Origin: Topomyia yanbarensis
Lineage: Eukaryota; Arthropoda; Insecta; Diptera; Culicidae
Reading direction: 5' to 3'
Assembly (NCBI RefSeq): GCF_030247195.1
Contig: NC_080670.1
Location: 157,740,580-157,804,579 of the forward strand
DNA: 64,000 nt
In this document: positions 35,535-47,884 of the stretch, in pieces
How positions within the stretch are numbered: the stretch's first letter is position 1
How the letters are laid out: each line of letters opens with the position of its first letter
Notes under the pieces: generated by a model
The model's database searches: none
Told to the model about the DNA's origin: nothing
The model's input: only the letters and a program-made list of their open reading frames with translations
Program-made: the position numbers and the translations under genes

Positions 35535-35904
35535 CACTCAGGTTTTTTTACGCGGGGGATACATGCCGCGTAAATGAAAACCGCGTAAATTTCAAAATCC
35601 GCGTAAATGAAAACCGCGTAAATTTCAAAATCCGCGTAAATGAAAACCGCGTAAATTTCAAAATCCGCGTAAATGAAAACCGCGTAAATTTCAAAATCCG
35701 CGTAATTGAAGACCACTTAAATTTAAGAATCCGCGTTAAAGGGAACCTTACTGATGGATACCGCGTAAATTTCAAAATCCGCGTAAATGAAAACCGCGTA
35801 AATTTCAAAATCCGCGTAAATGAAAACCGCGTAAATTTCGAAATCCGCGTAAAAAACCGCGTAAAAAAATACCGCGCGAAAAACCGCGTAAAAAAACTTA
35901 AGTG
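35535..35904. mobile_element. Tigger/pogo-like MITE expanded by a minisatellite
   Basis: The ends CACTCAGGTTTTTTTACGCG and the reverse complement of CACTTAAGTTTTTTTACGCG are inverted repeats, with TA on each side (35533-35534, 35905-35906). The TA target and TTTTTACGCG-type ends suggest a pogo/Tigger relative. The body between is a tandem array described separately. Confidence 0.65.
35568..35890. repeat. 33-bp minisatellite of CCGCGTAAAT units
   Basis: Tandem units of about 33 bp each hold two copies of CCGCGTAAAT separated by TTCAAAAT or GAAAA spacers. About nine units are visible, with the middle (35700-35755) more diverged. Because 33 is divisible by three, two minus-strand frames stay open; one repeats VFIYADFEIYA. 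These are not genes. Confidence 0.85.
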
Positions 35905-35943
35905 TATATCCGTGACAGATTAACAGTCATAACGCATTGAACT

Positions 35944-36135
35944 AGAAAAACTCTAGAAAGAGAACTGCGGAGACTCCATTTTGGGTCGATTGGATTCGCG
36001 TTTAGCTGTCAAAAAACGAATCCAATCGAACATTGCCTATCCTTATAACATTGGACGTGTTGCCATACAATGCCGGGGCATACGTTGCCAAAAATGCTAT
36101 TTTTTCTCCGCAGTTCTCTTACTATGAGTTTTTCT
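35944..36135. mobile_element. 192-bp MITE, copy 1
   Basis: Starts AGAAAAACTCTAGAAAGAGA and ends with the inverted equivalent (CTCTTACTATGAGTTTTTCT), with GAACTGCGGA near each end. It has a strong internal hairpin around GATTGGATTCG/CGAATCCAATC. The flanks gcattgaact and acatagaaca agree at 7 of 10 positions, consistent with an aged 10-bp duplication. It is nearly identical in length and sequence to 50285-50476. Confidence 0.75.
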
Positions 36136-36145
36136 ACATAGAACA

Positions 36146-38284
36146 AGTTTTCTAGGTTTCCATCGTTCATATATCGATATCAACGTAGGCGCTGGATACA
36201 GCGGAGACAGTGCTCAAATTTTTGAGTCGAGTCTCACGGGATTACGTACACTAAGTTTGGTCCAAAATGACAACTCGTGCATTCAAATTCTAATTTATTA
36301 GACACTAAGCGATGACGTTATGAGTGGGAGTCTTACAACTCAAAACTATTATAGTGAAAGATGATAAAAAGTGTTTTATGTCTGATGGTCTGTGGTGTTG
36401 TTTTTATAAAAGGTTATTTTGCAACGAAAAGTAATCTTTATGAACTTTCATTCTGATTTCAGAAAATGTGTGTGTTCAATTAAGTAAAAATATAACCAGG
36501 AAAAATATCAATAGTTTTTTGGCTAAAAGAAACAAACATAATTAACATTGTAAGTATAAACAATAAAGTCAAAGACAATCTTAAATGAGTGGACTACGTT
36601 GCGTTTATGTTTTGCCGGCTTTCTGTTTACTAGCCAGCAGGATGTTCATCAAAACGGTTTCTAAATCGGGCGATAAGCGTCTCAAACATACCGCGATTCA
36701 TTCTAACGAATTGTACTAACTTCGAAAAGCCTCACAGAGGAGCAAATGCTACTAAATCCTGCCCAAAATAGAAACTTTTTTTTTGTCCGCTTACCTATAA
36801 TTTTCGACTAAATTTTTGATTAAACCGTACTCTAATGAATGACTCCAGGGAAATAGATTTTTTAATTGGTATGTTTTCTATGTGAGTATTTGTTTTGTTT
36901 TGAATATGTTTTTAAATATATTTTTTTAACTTCGACATTCACAATTTTCCAGATCGCTGCTAGCAGAAGAATTTCACTGCCCTAAAGAATATTTTATCGC
37001 AAATTGACCATTTAAAGGATCGAAAAATGTGCTTTAATTTGTGGTATAACATTCAGAAAGTTTGAACCTCTAAGTGCGAAGCCCTCTATCCCGTCACCTT
37101 TATTATTATGGTGACGGTGAGTTTTGAATAAAATCAAAGTTGAAATGGAATTGTTTTATTTTGACGCTGCATCACACTGCTATGTGGATTAATACAACCA
37201 TTATTTACTAATATAGTATTTTTTGCCCTATTTCCTTTGACATATAATAAGGCTTAAAAACGTGTAAAATAATTTTGACCATGTGTTTGGTCCAGTTACC
37301 CCACTTTGCGCTTGTCGGACGAAGTTTTATCTGATTAAAGGAACAAGCGGTAGAATGAGCAACAGATGGCGTTTAAATATATCTACGTCGTGGCGTAATT
37401 GGTGCAAATTAAAATTCCTATCTTTTGTTATAGTCACATACCGTACACACATTTCTTGTTTTTTTTTGCTTCAAACGCATGTATTTCACCTAGTCATAGA
37501 CTTTTCCTTAATACACAACAAAAACTACAGCTGTTGTAAAGTACTTCCTTCTAATGACCTAATGACCGATGAGTTTTCTTTAACGTTTAAAGCCGGTGAT
37601 AAAAAGATTTCTGCTGACGCATGTTCTATGACGCACAGTGAAAAATCAATGTCAACGGAAGAAAATCCTAAAACGTGGTGGTAGACAATACCTAGTTGTT
37701 TTACAAATGGCATGTGCCATGTGCCTGACCTCTCCGCAACCCGAAAGGCACACCTTTCCGAAAACTAAGCTTAAACGAAAATGCCAAGCAACAGATAATG
37801 CAGCTGTGCGATTTAGTTTTCGTGAACTTTCGACATTTATGTCATCAGTATAAATGCATTCGCTGGAATTGTTATCATCATCAGAATTATTCGATGCAAG
37901 AGATGGATTGAACAATGTTGGCCTTGAAAATAAAAGAACTCTAGAAAATTATTGTTATACTGCACCATTTCCACTCGGTTTTATATTCGTAAATGGAAAA
38001 TATATCCGAAGCGTTCACACCCAAACTTATAGCCAGGATTTCGTTTAGGAAGAACCCACAAATTGAGTATGTAAAGGAATTAATTTGGATGAAATTTTGA
38101 AAAGTGAACCAAATACAACAGAAACTAAAAATCCTAAAAAAATATTCTCAGTTACATAAAAGGTTATAATTGAGTTTATAGTGAGTTCAATTATCACAGC
38201 CTCCCTATAGAAGGCAAAAAACCCGAGCAACACCGTTTGTTGACTAGCAGTGTCTGCAACAAAATTCGTCGAAGAAAGCGTACA
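36146..38284. other. No gene recognised
   Basis: Plus-strand frames between 37283 and 38048 (133, 71 and 64 codons in three phases) abut one another and could be a decayed gene or transposon, but I recognise no motif. Upstream sequence is AT-rich and featureless. Confidence 0.4.
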
Positions 38285-39180
38285 TTAACCAACAAAGCGC
38301 ACCAGCAAAAGCTCATGGTTATGCAACAAACCGCAGCAATTACATGTTGCAAGTGTTGCTTGGGAAGGCCTCTTCCACTGCTCTGCGATCAACGCCAGTG
38401 ATATCGATGTCGTCCGCGAAGCTGCCGTTCCATTGCACAATATGTCTTCGTATCGCACCTTCGAGTACCATGTTGAACATTGGATTAGAAAGTGTATCAC
38501 GCTGCTTCAATTCATCCGGCTAGTTTCATGTTTGAGTTTGACCCATCCAGTGTCATACGAATCAGTTGAATCAGTTTTGTCGGAGAGCCAAGCATTATCT
38601 ACCACGGTTCCTTTTGTTTCGCTGAATCATATGCTTCAATGAAATCCACAAACAGACGAATAGTTCGCATGTTGCATTTTCGGAATATTTCCAGAATTCA
38701 TTGATAGTCCTTCTCGAAACCCGCTTTGGTATTCGTCGACCAGAGAACACGAGAAAGGTAGAAGTTCGACCAGCTCTTGAAGAGCCTTTTGAACTCCGTT
38801 TAACGTGGATAGATCCACAGCTTGTCTATTATCCCGTTTGTGCCTTCTCTACTCGTTAGCAGTAACAACTCAAAGTGCTCTTCCATCTAGCATGTCACTT
38901 TTCCTTCTCATGTTGTAGATAGTTTTGTAAAACTTCCGCACGCTATTCCTCGCAAAGCTTCCCTCTGTCTAAGCGGGAACTATTTCATCGTGCCCACGTT
39001 TCTTACGCCGATGAAATTTTTTCTCAACTTACCATATCGTTCCCTGTTCTGATGCACAGTCTCTGCCAGATCCGGTTTTTCTCGTCGCAACACGAACTCC
39101 CTGGCGGGCTGCGATCTCCACCATCACTTTTCAAACAAGTGTGGCAGCTTCCGTGTGTTCCAACAGAGGTCTGACGTTCG
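38285..39180 (-). pseudogene. RTE-like LINE reverse transcriptase relic
   Basis: Pieces in correct order on the minus strand: KKFHRRKKRGHDE and SFARNSVRKFYKTIYNMRRK (upstream linker); LSTLNGVQKALQELVELLPF; VDEYQSGFREGLSMNS (finger/palm start); an FVDFxEAYDS-like segment; then LRQGDTLSNPMFNMVLEGAI and FADDIDITGVDRRAVEEAF, the catalytic FADD box at about 38409-38420. These match insect RTE-type reverse transcriptases. Several frame changes and stops separate the blocks. The endonuclease is not clearly visible upstream. Confidence 0.72.
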
Positions 39181-39751
39181 AAGTACCGAGTTTCTAATCA
39201 TTTCCTGTTTAACATTGTCATATCCTGAGTCGGTTGTTCCATCCTGTGTCTATAGTTTCTGGGTTGTTAGGTTATTTATTCAACAACTAGCCTCGTGATG
39301 GGGCTGACGTGGTAGACGCTGTTTGGAACTGCTGCTAACATGGGAAACATGAGCTCTTCCATTTTCCCCTTTCCCGTCAGCATAAGATTAAAGATACTAG
39401 TGGGGTTGGTTGCTCGACCTTTACTACAGTTGCTTGTACCCTAAACCACTGAGGTCACTAATTGAAAATATCGCAGACAGATTTTTCTAGCTCAGAAGAA
39501 TATGGAGAAATGGGGAATAATTAAAAGGTATGTGTCCTAACAATGTGATTTTTTCTACAAAGTTGCCAAACCAGTTACATATTTTCATCTTGTGTACAAG
39601 ATACCATTCCTTTTATTTTTGCCTTGGTGATTTATCGAGATGAGTTAGTCGCATAAGCAAGAAATTGGTACTTTGGATAAACACTGTGGCTATTGGTTTC
39701 CTGTTCTTGCGTAAGACCAAGAGCGTTCATGGTGTGGAACATTTTCTGTAG
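39181..39751. other. No gene seen; possibly decayed upstream part of the RTE relic
   Basis: I could not align this stretch convincingly to an endonuclease. There are no terminal repeats. Confidence 0.4.
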
Positions 39752-41225
39752 ATGAAAATGGAGCTTAGAATTTCGGAAGTCACCTTTATCCAGTTCGAAA
39801 ATGTCAGTAGTTAAGTAACGGCGCCGGTGGTTGAGTGGTAAGCGTGACCGCGACTCATTCCAGTTGGCCTGGGTTCAATTCCAGCCGAGGTCGTTGAGAT
39901 TTTTCTGAGGTGAAAAAATCTGTGGTCACGTCTTCGTTCGGAAGGGAAGTAAAGCCGTTGGTCCCCGGTCCATGAAATTGGTGGATCGATATCTAGTCCA
40001 GGTAGTGGAATCACCTCTCTGGCGTCGGTAAAGAAGAAGTATATACAACTTCTACACTCTACTAACAAAAATATCCTCCTCCCGTGATACTTGTGGAGTG
40101 CGCAGTAGTATATACGGCCTCTAGCAAAAGCAAGTATCGGACTAACAATTTCTTCCCTTTCCTTCCGCGATCTACGTTCGGGCCTGGCCGGCGCAGGTAT
40201 TGATCAGAAACACTTTAGGATTACCAGGAGTTGGACATTGAAAGATGTTTCGCTAATCCCAAGCATAATTATCTACTGATTCCCTGTGCAACTTCAGCTA
40301 GTCCCGATCGACAACGGAGTAGCAGCCAGGGGTGGTCGCGCAAGCTCAAGCTCAAGCTCGATAATGTCAGTAGTTAAGTGACAAAAACGTTCTTGTGGTG
40401 ACAAAGCGGGTGAACCGACTCATTAACTACTACTAATTCACTCTGTAGTATAAAAAACAACATGTAGAACAATTACACCGAGAAATCTTTGCACATATCA
40501 AGGACTGATTGATTGGTGCCAGTTTTATGAACAAACGGCACATTACGGGCAGCCCTGCTCAGAAGCCGTTGAGAAAAGCTAGTCTTAAAAAAGAAATGTT
40601 GTTGCAAACACAAAATGCCGATAAAATAAAACACCTCGGCAGGCAATTAATGAGTGTAAAAACTAGCTCATTCTATGAGTTTCAACGTCGTAAAAAGCTT
40701 AGTGTGGAAGTTTACCGTGACTTAACTTTTTGTCGGTGTCGACAGCATGAAGTACAAAGTTACTTTACGCTCGTCCGACCATGCCGCAGACTCAGGTGAT
40801 TCGCCTTTTTAATGCCAAAAGATTCGGTAGCGGTAGCAGACAAAGGGTTAAGTCGCCGGTAAACTCTAAGCTTGCTCATGACCCTTTTCCACGCTTTTCC
40901 AAACTTTCTTCCTTCAACTCCTTGCTCTCCCTTGAGTACTATGGCTCTTAATATTGAAGAATATACTTCACTTTCCGGTCCCTTGCTAATTGAGTGTCGT
41001 TAAAAACATTAAAAAATAAATTCTTACATAAAATCTTCAATACCATTACTTGAACGTCAAACGATTTCTTGTTGCTGCAGTTTAGGCAATTATTACAACT
41101 ACTGAAGCTACATCTACAGCCTCTGAATCAACAATCAGTACCATCAGTGAGGAAGATACTGCCATGGACGGACTATTCAGAAGCAAAGAACATCTGTTCG
41201 CGAACATCAGGGTAGCAACACGTTT
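39752..41225 (+). pseudogene. Non-LTR ORF1 relic, copy 5, interrupted by a SINE
   Basis: Starts MKMELRISEVTFIQFENVS, the same opening as the copy at 14955 (MELNLAEVTYIQLHHVKN). SINE C is inserted after about 18 codons. After the SINE the knuckle survives as CQFYEQTAHYGQPC (second Cys lost) at about 40517-40560. Around 41095-41220 the acidic tail TTTEATSTASEST...ISEEDTAMDG is recognisable. The intervening 40.6-41.07 kb is not ORF1-like and may be another insertion. SINE D interrupts the far end. There is no ORF2. Confidence 0.65.
39817..40362 (+). mobile_element. Long tRNA-derived SINE, copy C
   Basis: GCGCCGGTGGTTGAGTGGTA at the head carries an A box (TGGTTGAGTGG) and GGGTTCAATTCCA a B box, as in a tRNA gene. 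The body is about 450 bp, ending in repeated CAAGCT units. A 17-bp duplication, aatgtcagtagttaagt, brackets it (39800-39816, 40363-40379). It belongs to a different family from the 7.0 and 19.3 kb SINEs. An inverted sister lies at 41242-41776. Confidence 0.85.
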
Positions 41226-41241
41226 ATGACACGAAAGTGTA

Positions 41242-41776
41242 GCTTGAGCTTGTGCGACCACCCCTGACTCCGTTATCGATCTGGACTAGCTGAAGTTGCA
41301 CAGAGAATAAGTAGATAATTATGGTTGGGAGTAGCGAAACATCTTTCAATGTGCAACTCCTGGTAATCCTAAAGTATTGATCAATACCGGCGCCGGCCAG
41401 GCCCGAACGCAGATCGCGGAAGGAAAGGGAAGGAATGGTTAGTCCGATACTTGCTTTTGCTAGAGGTCGTATATACTACTGCGCACTCCACAAGTATCAC
41501 AGGAGGAGGATATTTTTGTTGGTAAGAGTATAGAAGTTGGATCACTTCTTCTTTACCGACGCCAGAGAGGAAACTTCACTATCTGGACTAGATGTCGATC
41601 CACCAGTTTGACCATAGACCGGGGACCAACGGCTTTACTTCCCTTCCGAAGGAAGACGTGACCACAGATTTTTTCATCACAGAAAATTCTCAACGACCTC
41701 GGCTGGAATTGAACCCAGGCAAATTGGAATGAGTGGCGGTCACGCTTACCACTCAACCACCGGCACCGTCACGATG
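41242..41776 (-). mobile_element. Long tRNA-derived SINE, copy D (inverted to copy C)
   Basis: On the minus strand it begins near GTGCCGGTGGTTGAGTGGTA and ends CAAGCTCAAGC, matching copy C throughout with scattered differences. It is flanked by ATGRCACGAAAGTGTA (41226-41241, 41777-41792, one mismatch), so it inserted independently. The B box is recognisable as GGGTTCAATTCCA. Confidence 0.85.
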
Positions 41777-41792
41777 ATGGCACGAAAGTGTA

Positions 41793-43904
41793 CAGTAGCA
41801 ATAGGAAAATGAACGACCTCAAATACGGAGTTGGCGAGAAAACCACTGTTTCCCCATCGAGTACAGTGGTCTCCACGCGCCATGGCAGGTTGAGTGCACG
41901 AGTTTTGACAAATATGATTTGTTGTTTTAATTGTGTGCATCCTTTACATATAGTTAATGCATTCTGCTATTAAGAATCGAATTGACAAAAAAATTCTTAC
42001 AAAGATTACCTAGAATAAGACAATCATATTCTTCTAAACAAATCAATCTTCCAAACTGTGCAGCATTTTTAACAGAAAAAGCTATAATTCAGAATTCTTG
42101 AACTTTTGCACAATGCAAAATATATATTTCAATTATTATATAGACTAAAGAAAATAACCCAGAATTTCAAAATTCTTCGAATATGTAGAGTTTTGAAGAA
42201 TTTACTTTCGTAAGCGAATTTGAAAATAGTGACATTTTAAAATTTTAAAATGATGACCTTCTGTTCAACTAGTATTTTTGCGATGTTGAAACTCCTCACT
42301 GAGCTAGTTCTTGTCGCTCGCATATTGTCTGTCGGAGTGTTTTAATTGTACGACTATTGTTCTTGCCTCAGCATCAGCGTCCATGTAGATTTAATGTACA
42401 AAAATCGTGCGATTTGAAATATGTAAGAAATCATAAATATCAGAGTCCTTTGTTTATGAAAATAATTTTAAAATATTGTGTTTCATGAGGAATTATTTGC
42501 TGATCTGGACAACGGAGTTGGTACGATGCGTATGCGTTCAACCGACCCCACCCAATCATTCCTCGATCCTAACTAAAACATTATTCAACCTCAAACAATG
42601 TCATGTGATTACGAACGTCAGAATACCGCGTGATAATTCTGCCAGCATACTACTAATTGCGGAACGCATTATATCGATCATTCTAGAGACTTTTGTTTAA
42701 AACTAGATAAGCTGAAATTTAGGACTTTGTGATGTGATGTCTTATAATATTTACAGAATTAAGGATATTCATGGCTAACTCAGAAAAATATTTGGCTTAA
42801 CTGGGCAATATGGATGTTTAACGATGACCATTTTGAGAAGAGACATTCCACGTGCGTTATTAAAACTCTTCGTATCTCTATTGAATTTTGAATGATGCTT
42901 TTGTGCTCAAATATGTCATGTAAAAACTAAGAACACTTTTTTTGTGATGATATTGTTGAAAATGCATATTCGCTGTTTTGGAATGAACTTTCATGAAAAA
43001 TAACGGATCAAAACTCAAAAATATCCACGAATCAGATCCGGGAAAACTTCAATTCAGGTTTTAATGGCAGTCACAATTTTGTAGAGAGGCATTAGATAAA
43101 TCAGCACAGTTTCGTTCGAGTTTTCCATATTGTACAAGTAAATTAGCGAGGATTACAGTCAGAGTTTATGCATTGGACAGATAGTTGATCTGACTCCCTT
43201 TTTTTTCCATCCTGATAGTTTGAACCATTTCTTTTCACAGTATTGGTTCGTATAGAACTCATTTATCCATATTTCCTGAACGAGAATTCCGAACGAAACA
43301 ATATGCAAGCTATAATTAAGCTATAATAATCAATTGAATGCACGCCTTTTATGCTATCGCCATAGCCTAGACACTTAACATTATTCAATTTAATGCAAAT
43401 GAAAACTTTGAAATAGCTACCTGTCTCATTCACGAATCGCATTCTCCCTCTGTCGCTCTCTGTTCAAGGGGCTTGAAAGCACATGTGACCTTTTCTCACT
43501 TTACTATATTGAATTGCGCGTTAACATACTGGACCAGGAAATTCTATTCTGCGCAAAATTTTTTTTTTCAGGAATATGTTACCAAAAAGTAAATTTTGAA
43601 TTCCAACGCAAATTGAACGTTCCAGACTCCTGATAACTAGTTAAGGTCCATCAATAAAATAGAAATACCAGATAATCTTAAAACGACGCCGTCAAGTAAA
43701 GAAGCATGAAAACTCTTTTCGATGGAAGCCCTAGAAAGTCCATTGTATATTATTTAGCCTTTTTTCAGAAGATGGGATTTTCAAAAACATTTCATAACTT
43801 TCTGATGCAATGGTTCTCAAATTCGTACAATCTGGTTTATTCATTTTCTTTATTCGAAAATATTTTTTTTAGCTTTGAATATATGATCATTGTATTTTAA
43901 TTAA
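41793..43904. other. No gene seen
   Basis: AT-rich DNA. The open frames are short and carry no recognisable domains. Confidence 0.5.
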
Positions 43905-44790
43905 ATATTTCATTCAGCAACTTTTTATTCATTTTGTTCATCTGCGTTCATTATACTTATTTTATTCGTTTCATTCTTTAGATTCACTCTGATCAGTTTA
44001 TTCTTGTCGTGCATTTTACTCATATCATTCATTTAACTTATTTTATTCACTGTTTTTATTCTATGCATCATATTCATTTTTTCCAGTTCATACAATTTGT
44101 TCAGTTTCTTCATTTTAATAACCTATTTTTTCAGTTTAATTCATTTCATCCAAATAATTTATTTGACTAAATATTTTTTAATTAATTTATAACCTTTTAA
44201 CATCGTTTAATTTTTCATTTTAATCAATGCATTTTATTCTGCTGATTTTCTTCTTTTTATTCATTTTGTCAATTCAGTTCGTTTGGTTTATTTGCTTCGT
44301 TTGTTTTCTTTATTTATTTCATTTATTTTTTATTTTATTCATTTTATTCATTTTGTTCATTCCATTCATTTTATTCATTTGATCCCTTTTATTCATTTGA
44401 TTCATTGTGTTCACTACATTCATTAAATTAGTTTAATTTATTTGATTCATTTAATTCATTTGAGTTCATATGTTTCATTTGATTCAGTTTAATCGTTTGA
44501 TTCTCTTGAATTATCTGTTTCATTTAATTCATTTTGTTCATATATTTAATTTTATTCATTTCATGTTCAGTCATTCCTTTTATTTATTTGTTTGTTAGTT
44601 TGAATCAATTTATTCTATTATTCTTATAACTATTTTTAAACATAGTCTAAATTTTCATTTAATGAGCTAATCTAATTTGATTCGAGAATTTTATAATTTT
44701 GATTTCATTAATCATTCTACTCATGTTATGAATTTGATCACCTTTAATTTCATTTTTTTCATTTCGTTCGTTTTATTGATATTCTATAAT
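43905..44790. repeat. TTCATTTTATTCATTT-type low-complexity array
   Basis: Nearly 900 bp dominated by TTCATTT, TTATTCATTT and TTGATTCATTT words at roughly 10-bp spacing, strongly T-rich on the plus strand with almost no G. Regularity is best at 44330-44480 and decays to either side. Confidence 0.75.
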
Positions 44791-45845
44791 GTATTCAGTT
44801 TATTTGAGATTTTGTTCGTGCAGGACTAGAAACTTGCCTACTACGCATGAGTTCTGCAAACTAATGAATGATCCAACAGTGATATGTGTAAGAAATTTCT
44901 CATCTCACTGCAAGGTAGATTATATCGTTTTTTCCATCAAACAACAATTTTGATCGTAATTTCTGACGAAGCCACTGGTTTAAATTATTTATTTCACTCC
45001 CAAATAACATACTGTATCTATGCATGTGTGACGCAATGGTTCAGCGATCCCACATTGCCCATCAGTATATTTTGGTTACTGGGTCAGTTAACGATTCATG
45101 TTATCTTATCATCAGCAATGTGCGTATTGCTGTCGTCGCATTACGGGATCTAGTTTACCATTTTCGGCATCAGATGAAAGTACGGATCTTTCCAGTGCAT
45201 ACTAGATCTCGGTTACGAAACCTATTCCCTCAAGCATCTGTAACCGTCCATATGCATATCGACAGCAGATATTCATTTTCTTATTCTGTAATCTCTGCAT
45301 TCCAAAAAATTAATGTTCCGCGGTGCAAAATTTACACGGCAGCCGTTTTATTTTCACATTTAAAGGCCACCAATAGAATTAGAATTTCGTTCGCTCAAAC
45401 TCATGCAGCTCACTCATAACGGTTGGACATTATGACTATTATTATTATTAAAGATCATTTCTAACTGCCAGTATGCTTGAACCATTTTCTTCCTCCGTCA
45501 TGTTGGTCGAAAACAGAAAAAAACTGCAAATGCACAAATACTCATTCGCCTAAATAATAAATTAGAAATAATATGGCTACGTAAGAGGATGCTTTAGAGG
45601 AAGTCCGTTTTATGAACTGAAGCGTAGAAGGCAATAATTAATTAAATATGAATCTTAGGGAATTATTCCTGTAACCTTCATTAACAGAAGGTATTTACAA
45701 TACGCAGCAACTTCAAAAATTTTGGAGATATTTAACGTTCTTTGAAAAACTAATTTACTTTGCTGTGTTTTCGACTGTTTATGTTCTATTTCTTTAGGTT
45801 AGGAATCGGCGTTTCAGTCTGTTTTAATAAAGAACACCAGTATGT
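44791..45845. other. No gene seen
   Basis: Frames of 89 and 131 codons overlap in different phases (44884-45419), with no domain that I recognise. Confidence 0.45.
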
Positions 45846-45849
45846 TCTC

Positions 45850-46030
45850 TTCTCCCGACGTTTCGGTCCTTATTAAACCTTTCTCAAGGAACCGAAGTTT
45901 TGGTGTTCTCTTGTCGGTTAGTTCTTGCTAAACGCATAGCTTTGACAGCTATGCGTTTAGGAGGATTTCATGAACCAAGAACAAAAACTTAATTCTGCCT
46001 AAGTTTTTGGTTTCGGTTCATGAAACCCCT
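45850..46030. repeat. Cluster of perfect and near-perfect hairpins
   Basis: CTAAACGCATAGCT (45928-45941) pairs perfectly with AGCTATGCGTTTAG (45947-45960) across a five-base loop. Immediately after it, GATTTCATGAACC...AAAAACTTA pairs with TAAGTTTTT...GGTTCATGAAACC over about 26 bp. Upstream on the minus strand lies a GGACCGAAACGTC motif. The cluster looks like the end of an unidentified repeat. Confidence 0.55.
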
Positions 46031-47884
46031 CGTCGTACGAAAACTGTTTATATCAAACGAATTAATTTGGACCACGATTGGTGTCACTGCAATGGAGCTA
46101 TGGCTACATACGATGGCTATTGACTTTCGGTCTTTCCGTATTAGACTAAATATATGAAGGGTGATAATTCACTGAAAGTAAAAATGGAGCATAAACTTAT
46201 GCAACGAACCTTTCTTCAGCTTAATGCTTTAGCTTTAGAATGAAGGTGTATAGGTGTAAATCAAGTCACGGGTAAGAACCAAGGAAGAACATCTGATCCT
46301 AAGAACCTCGAAATGACAATTTGTAGGTGATCGATACCGAGCGAGAAGTTAATGATCGCCTAGCTACAGTTGGTGAAAAAATAAATGAACATATAAATTA
46401 AAATTACTGCCGCGAAAAAAAATTTTCTCGCGCAATAGTAAATTGCGTGCATCGGACGAGCATAATAGTCGTAAAATAAAAATATAATCAAAAGGCCGAC
46501 GACTGCTTTAAAATAACGCATTGTGTTCAATGAACGAAATAAAAAACAGTGCAATGGTCACAAAACAAAAAAGAATCAATAACCCTATTAAAACATTAAT
46601 GGCTAAATTGGTACTAATCGTTTTTAGTGAGATACGGGTTCATTTAGGCGCTAATTTCATAGATACTCGCGCAAAAAAATATTCTGATATGATGAGGTGT
46701 AGACAGTAGCAATAGAAAAAACAGTAGACGTTTGGCCACCCAATTTTGTGGTCTACAAATTTGCATAAATTTTCACTTTCATTTTTGTCTCTTAGGTTAT
46801 GTTCAACCGTCCTAACTAACTAGCTAACCTAAATAATTTTGCAACCAGCAGCAATATTTTAGTCACTCTCCTCAGTTGCCTGTTGCTGTGTACGTAGCAG
46901 TACGCATGACGCGATGAAAAGCAGAGGGACACCAATATACAGGTCCACCGAGAGGGGTGGTGGGGCAGGATGTTTCCTCCCGGTCACGGACTTATAGAAG
47001 GGGTCCAAATTTTGAACATAAACTGTAATTCCGACAAAAACTATTTTAAGGGGTTGCACCACTGTGAGCACAAAAAATAGGCATATTTCGGAATTTTTTC
47101 TTGACCCAATAATGAGGTGAATCGAAATCTTATTAAATGCGATGTATAACATAAGTAATGAATCACACAAAGTATTCTTTTTGAATAATTTCATCACAAG
47201 ATGGCAGCTGTGCAGCATTTTTCCCCATGCGCGTTTTTTTAATGGGTCCGCGGCCGGAAATCATTTTCCCATAATTTTTGACCTAGAAGCATAAGCATAA
47301 TTTTTGACCTAGAACCATAAACTAAAATTTTACTGATTCCTTATGTCAATAGTCGTCAGCTACGTACGTAGGATTTCATCGATATTTTGATTTTACGAGA
47401 AATGGCATATTTTGAGCCGAAAATGTCAAAAAATCGACACAAAATTGTTAATCAAAAAAGTTAAGCTACAAAAGAATAAAATCCTGCTTACGTCGCTGAG
47501 GAAATTTCGAATAAACTGTGAAAATATCAAAGCGACAAAAATCATTTGTTCGACATACGTTTCCGTCCAGGTCAAAAAAGTGGTTTTGAGATAAATGCGG
47601 TTAAAGTTTTCAGTACAGGGTATACACAAGAGGCGTTGCGGCTGAATTGAAAATTTGAAAATTTAGGTATTGTTTTCGTCTTTCATGTTTTGGGATATAA
47701 TTTTTAACACCCTAAAGCACAATTAGACTAATAAATAAGAAATCTTTTTTTTTTAATTCTGCGATGGTGTAACCCCTAAAAATGAAATTAAAATTTTAAT
47801 ATCTTGTGCATGATGATAGCATGTCGTTCTGAAAATTTTGAAGAGCAGCAATTTTAAATTTCTACGCAAAAACTTGCTCGTTAG
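46031..47884. other. No gene; one possible ORF1 scrap
   Basis: At about 46178-46260, LKVKMEHKLMQRTFLQLNA resembles the ORF1 opening but is too short to be sure. The 119-codon minus frame at 46859-47218 has no recognisable domain. Confidence 0.35.

Noticed and set aside
35420..35808. Two overlapping minus-strand frames with an 11-residue repeat
   Set aside because: They come from the 33-bp minisatellite, whose period keeps several frames open; there is no gene signal at the ends.
35568..35890. Possible CRISPR-like array
   Set aside because: Units are contiguous and lack unique spacers, and the setting is an animal nuclear genome.
45024..45419. 131-codon plus-strand frame
   Set aside because: Overlaps another frame in a different phase and shows no family motif.
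46178..46260. A seventh ORF1 relic
   Set aside because: Only about 20 residues resemble the ORF1 opening, with nothing in order after it.
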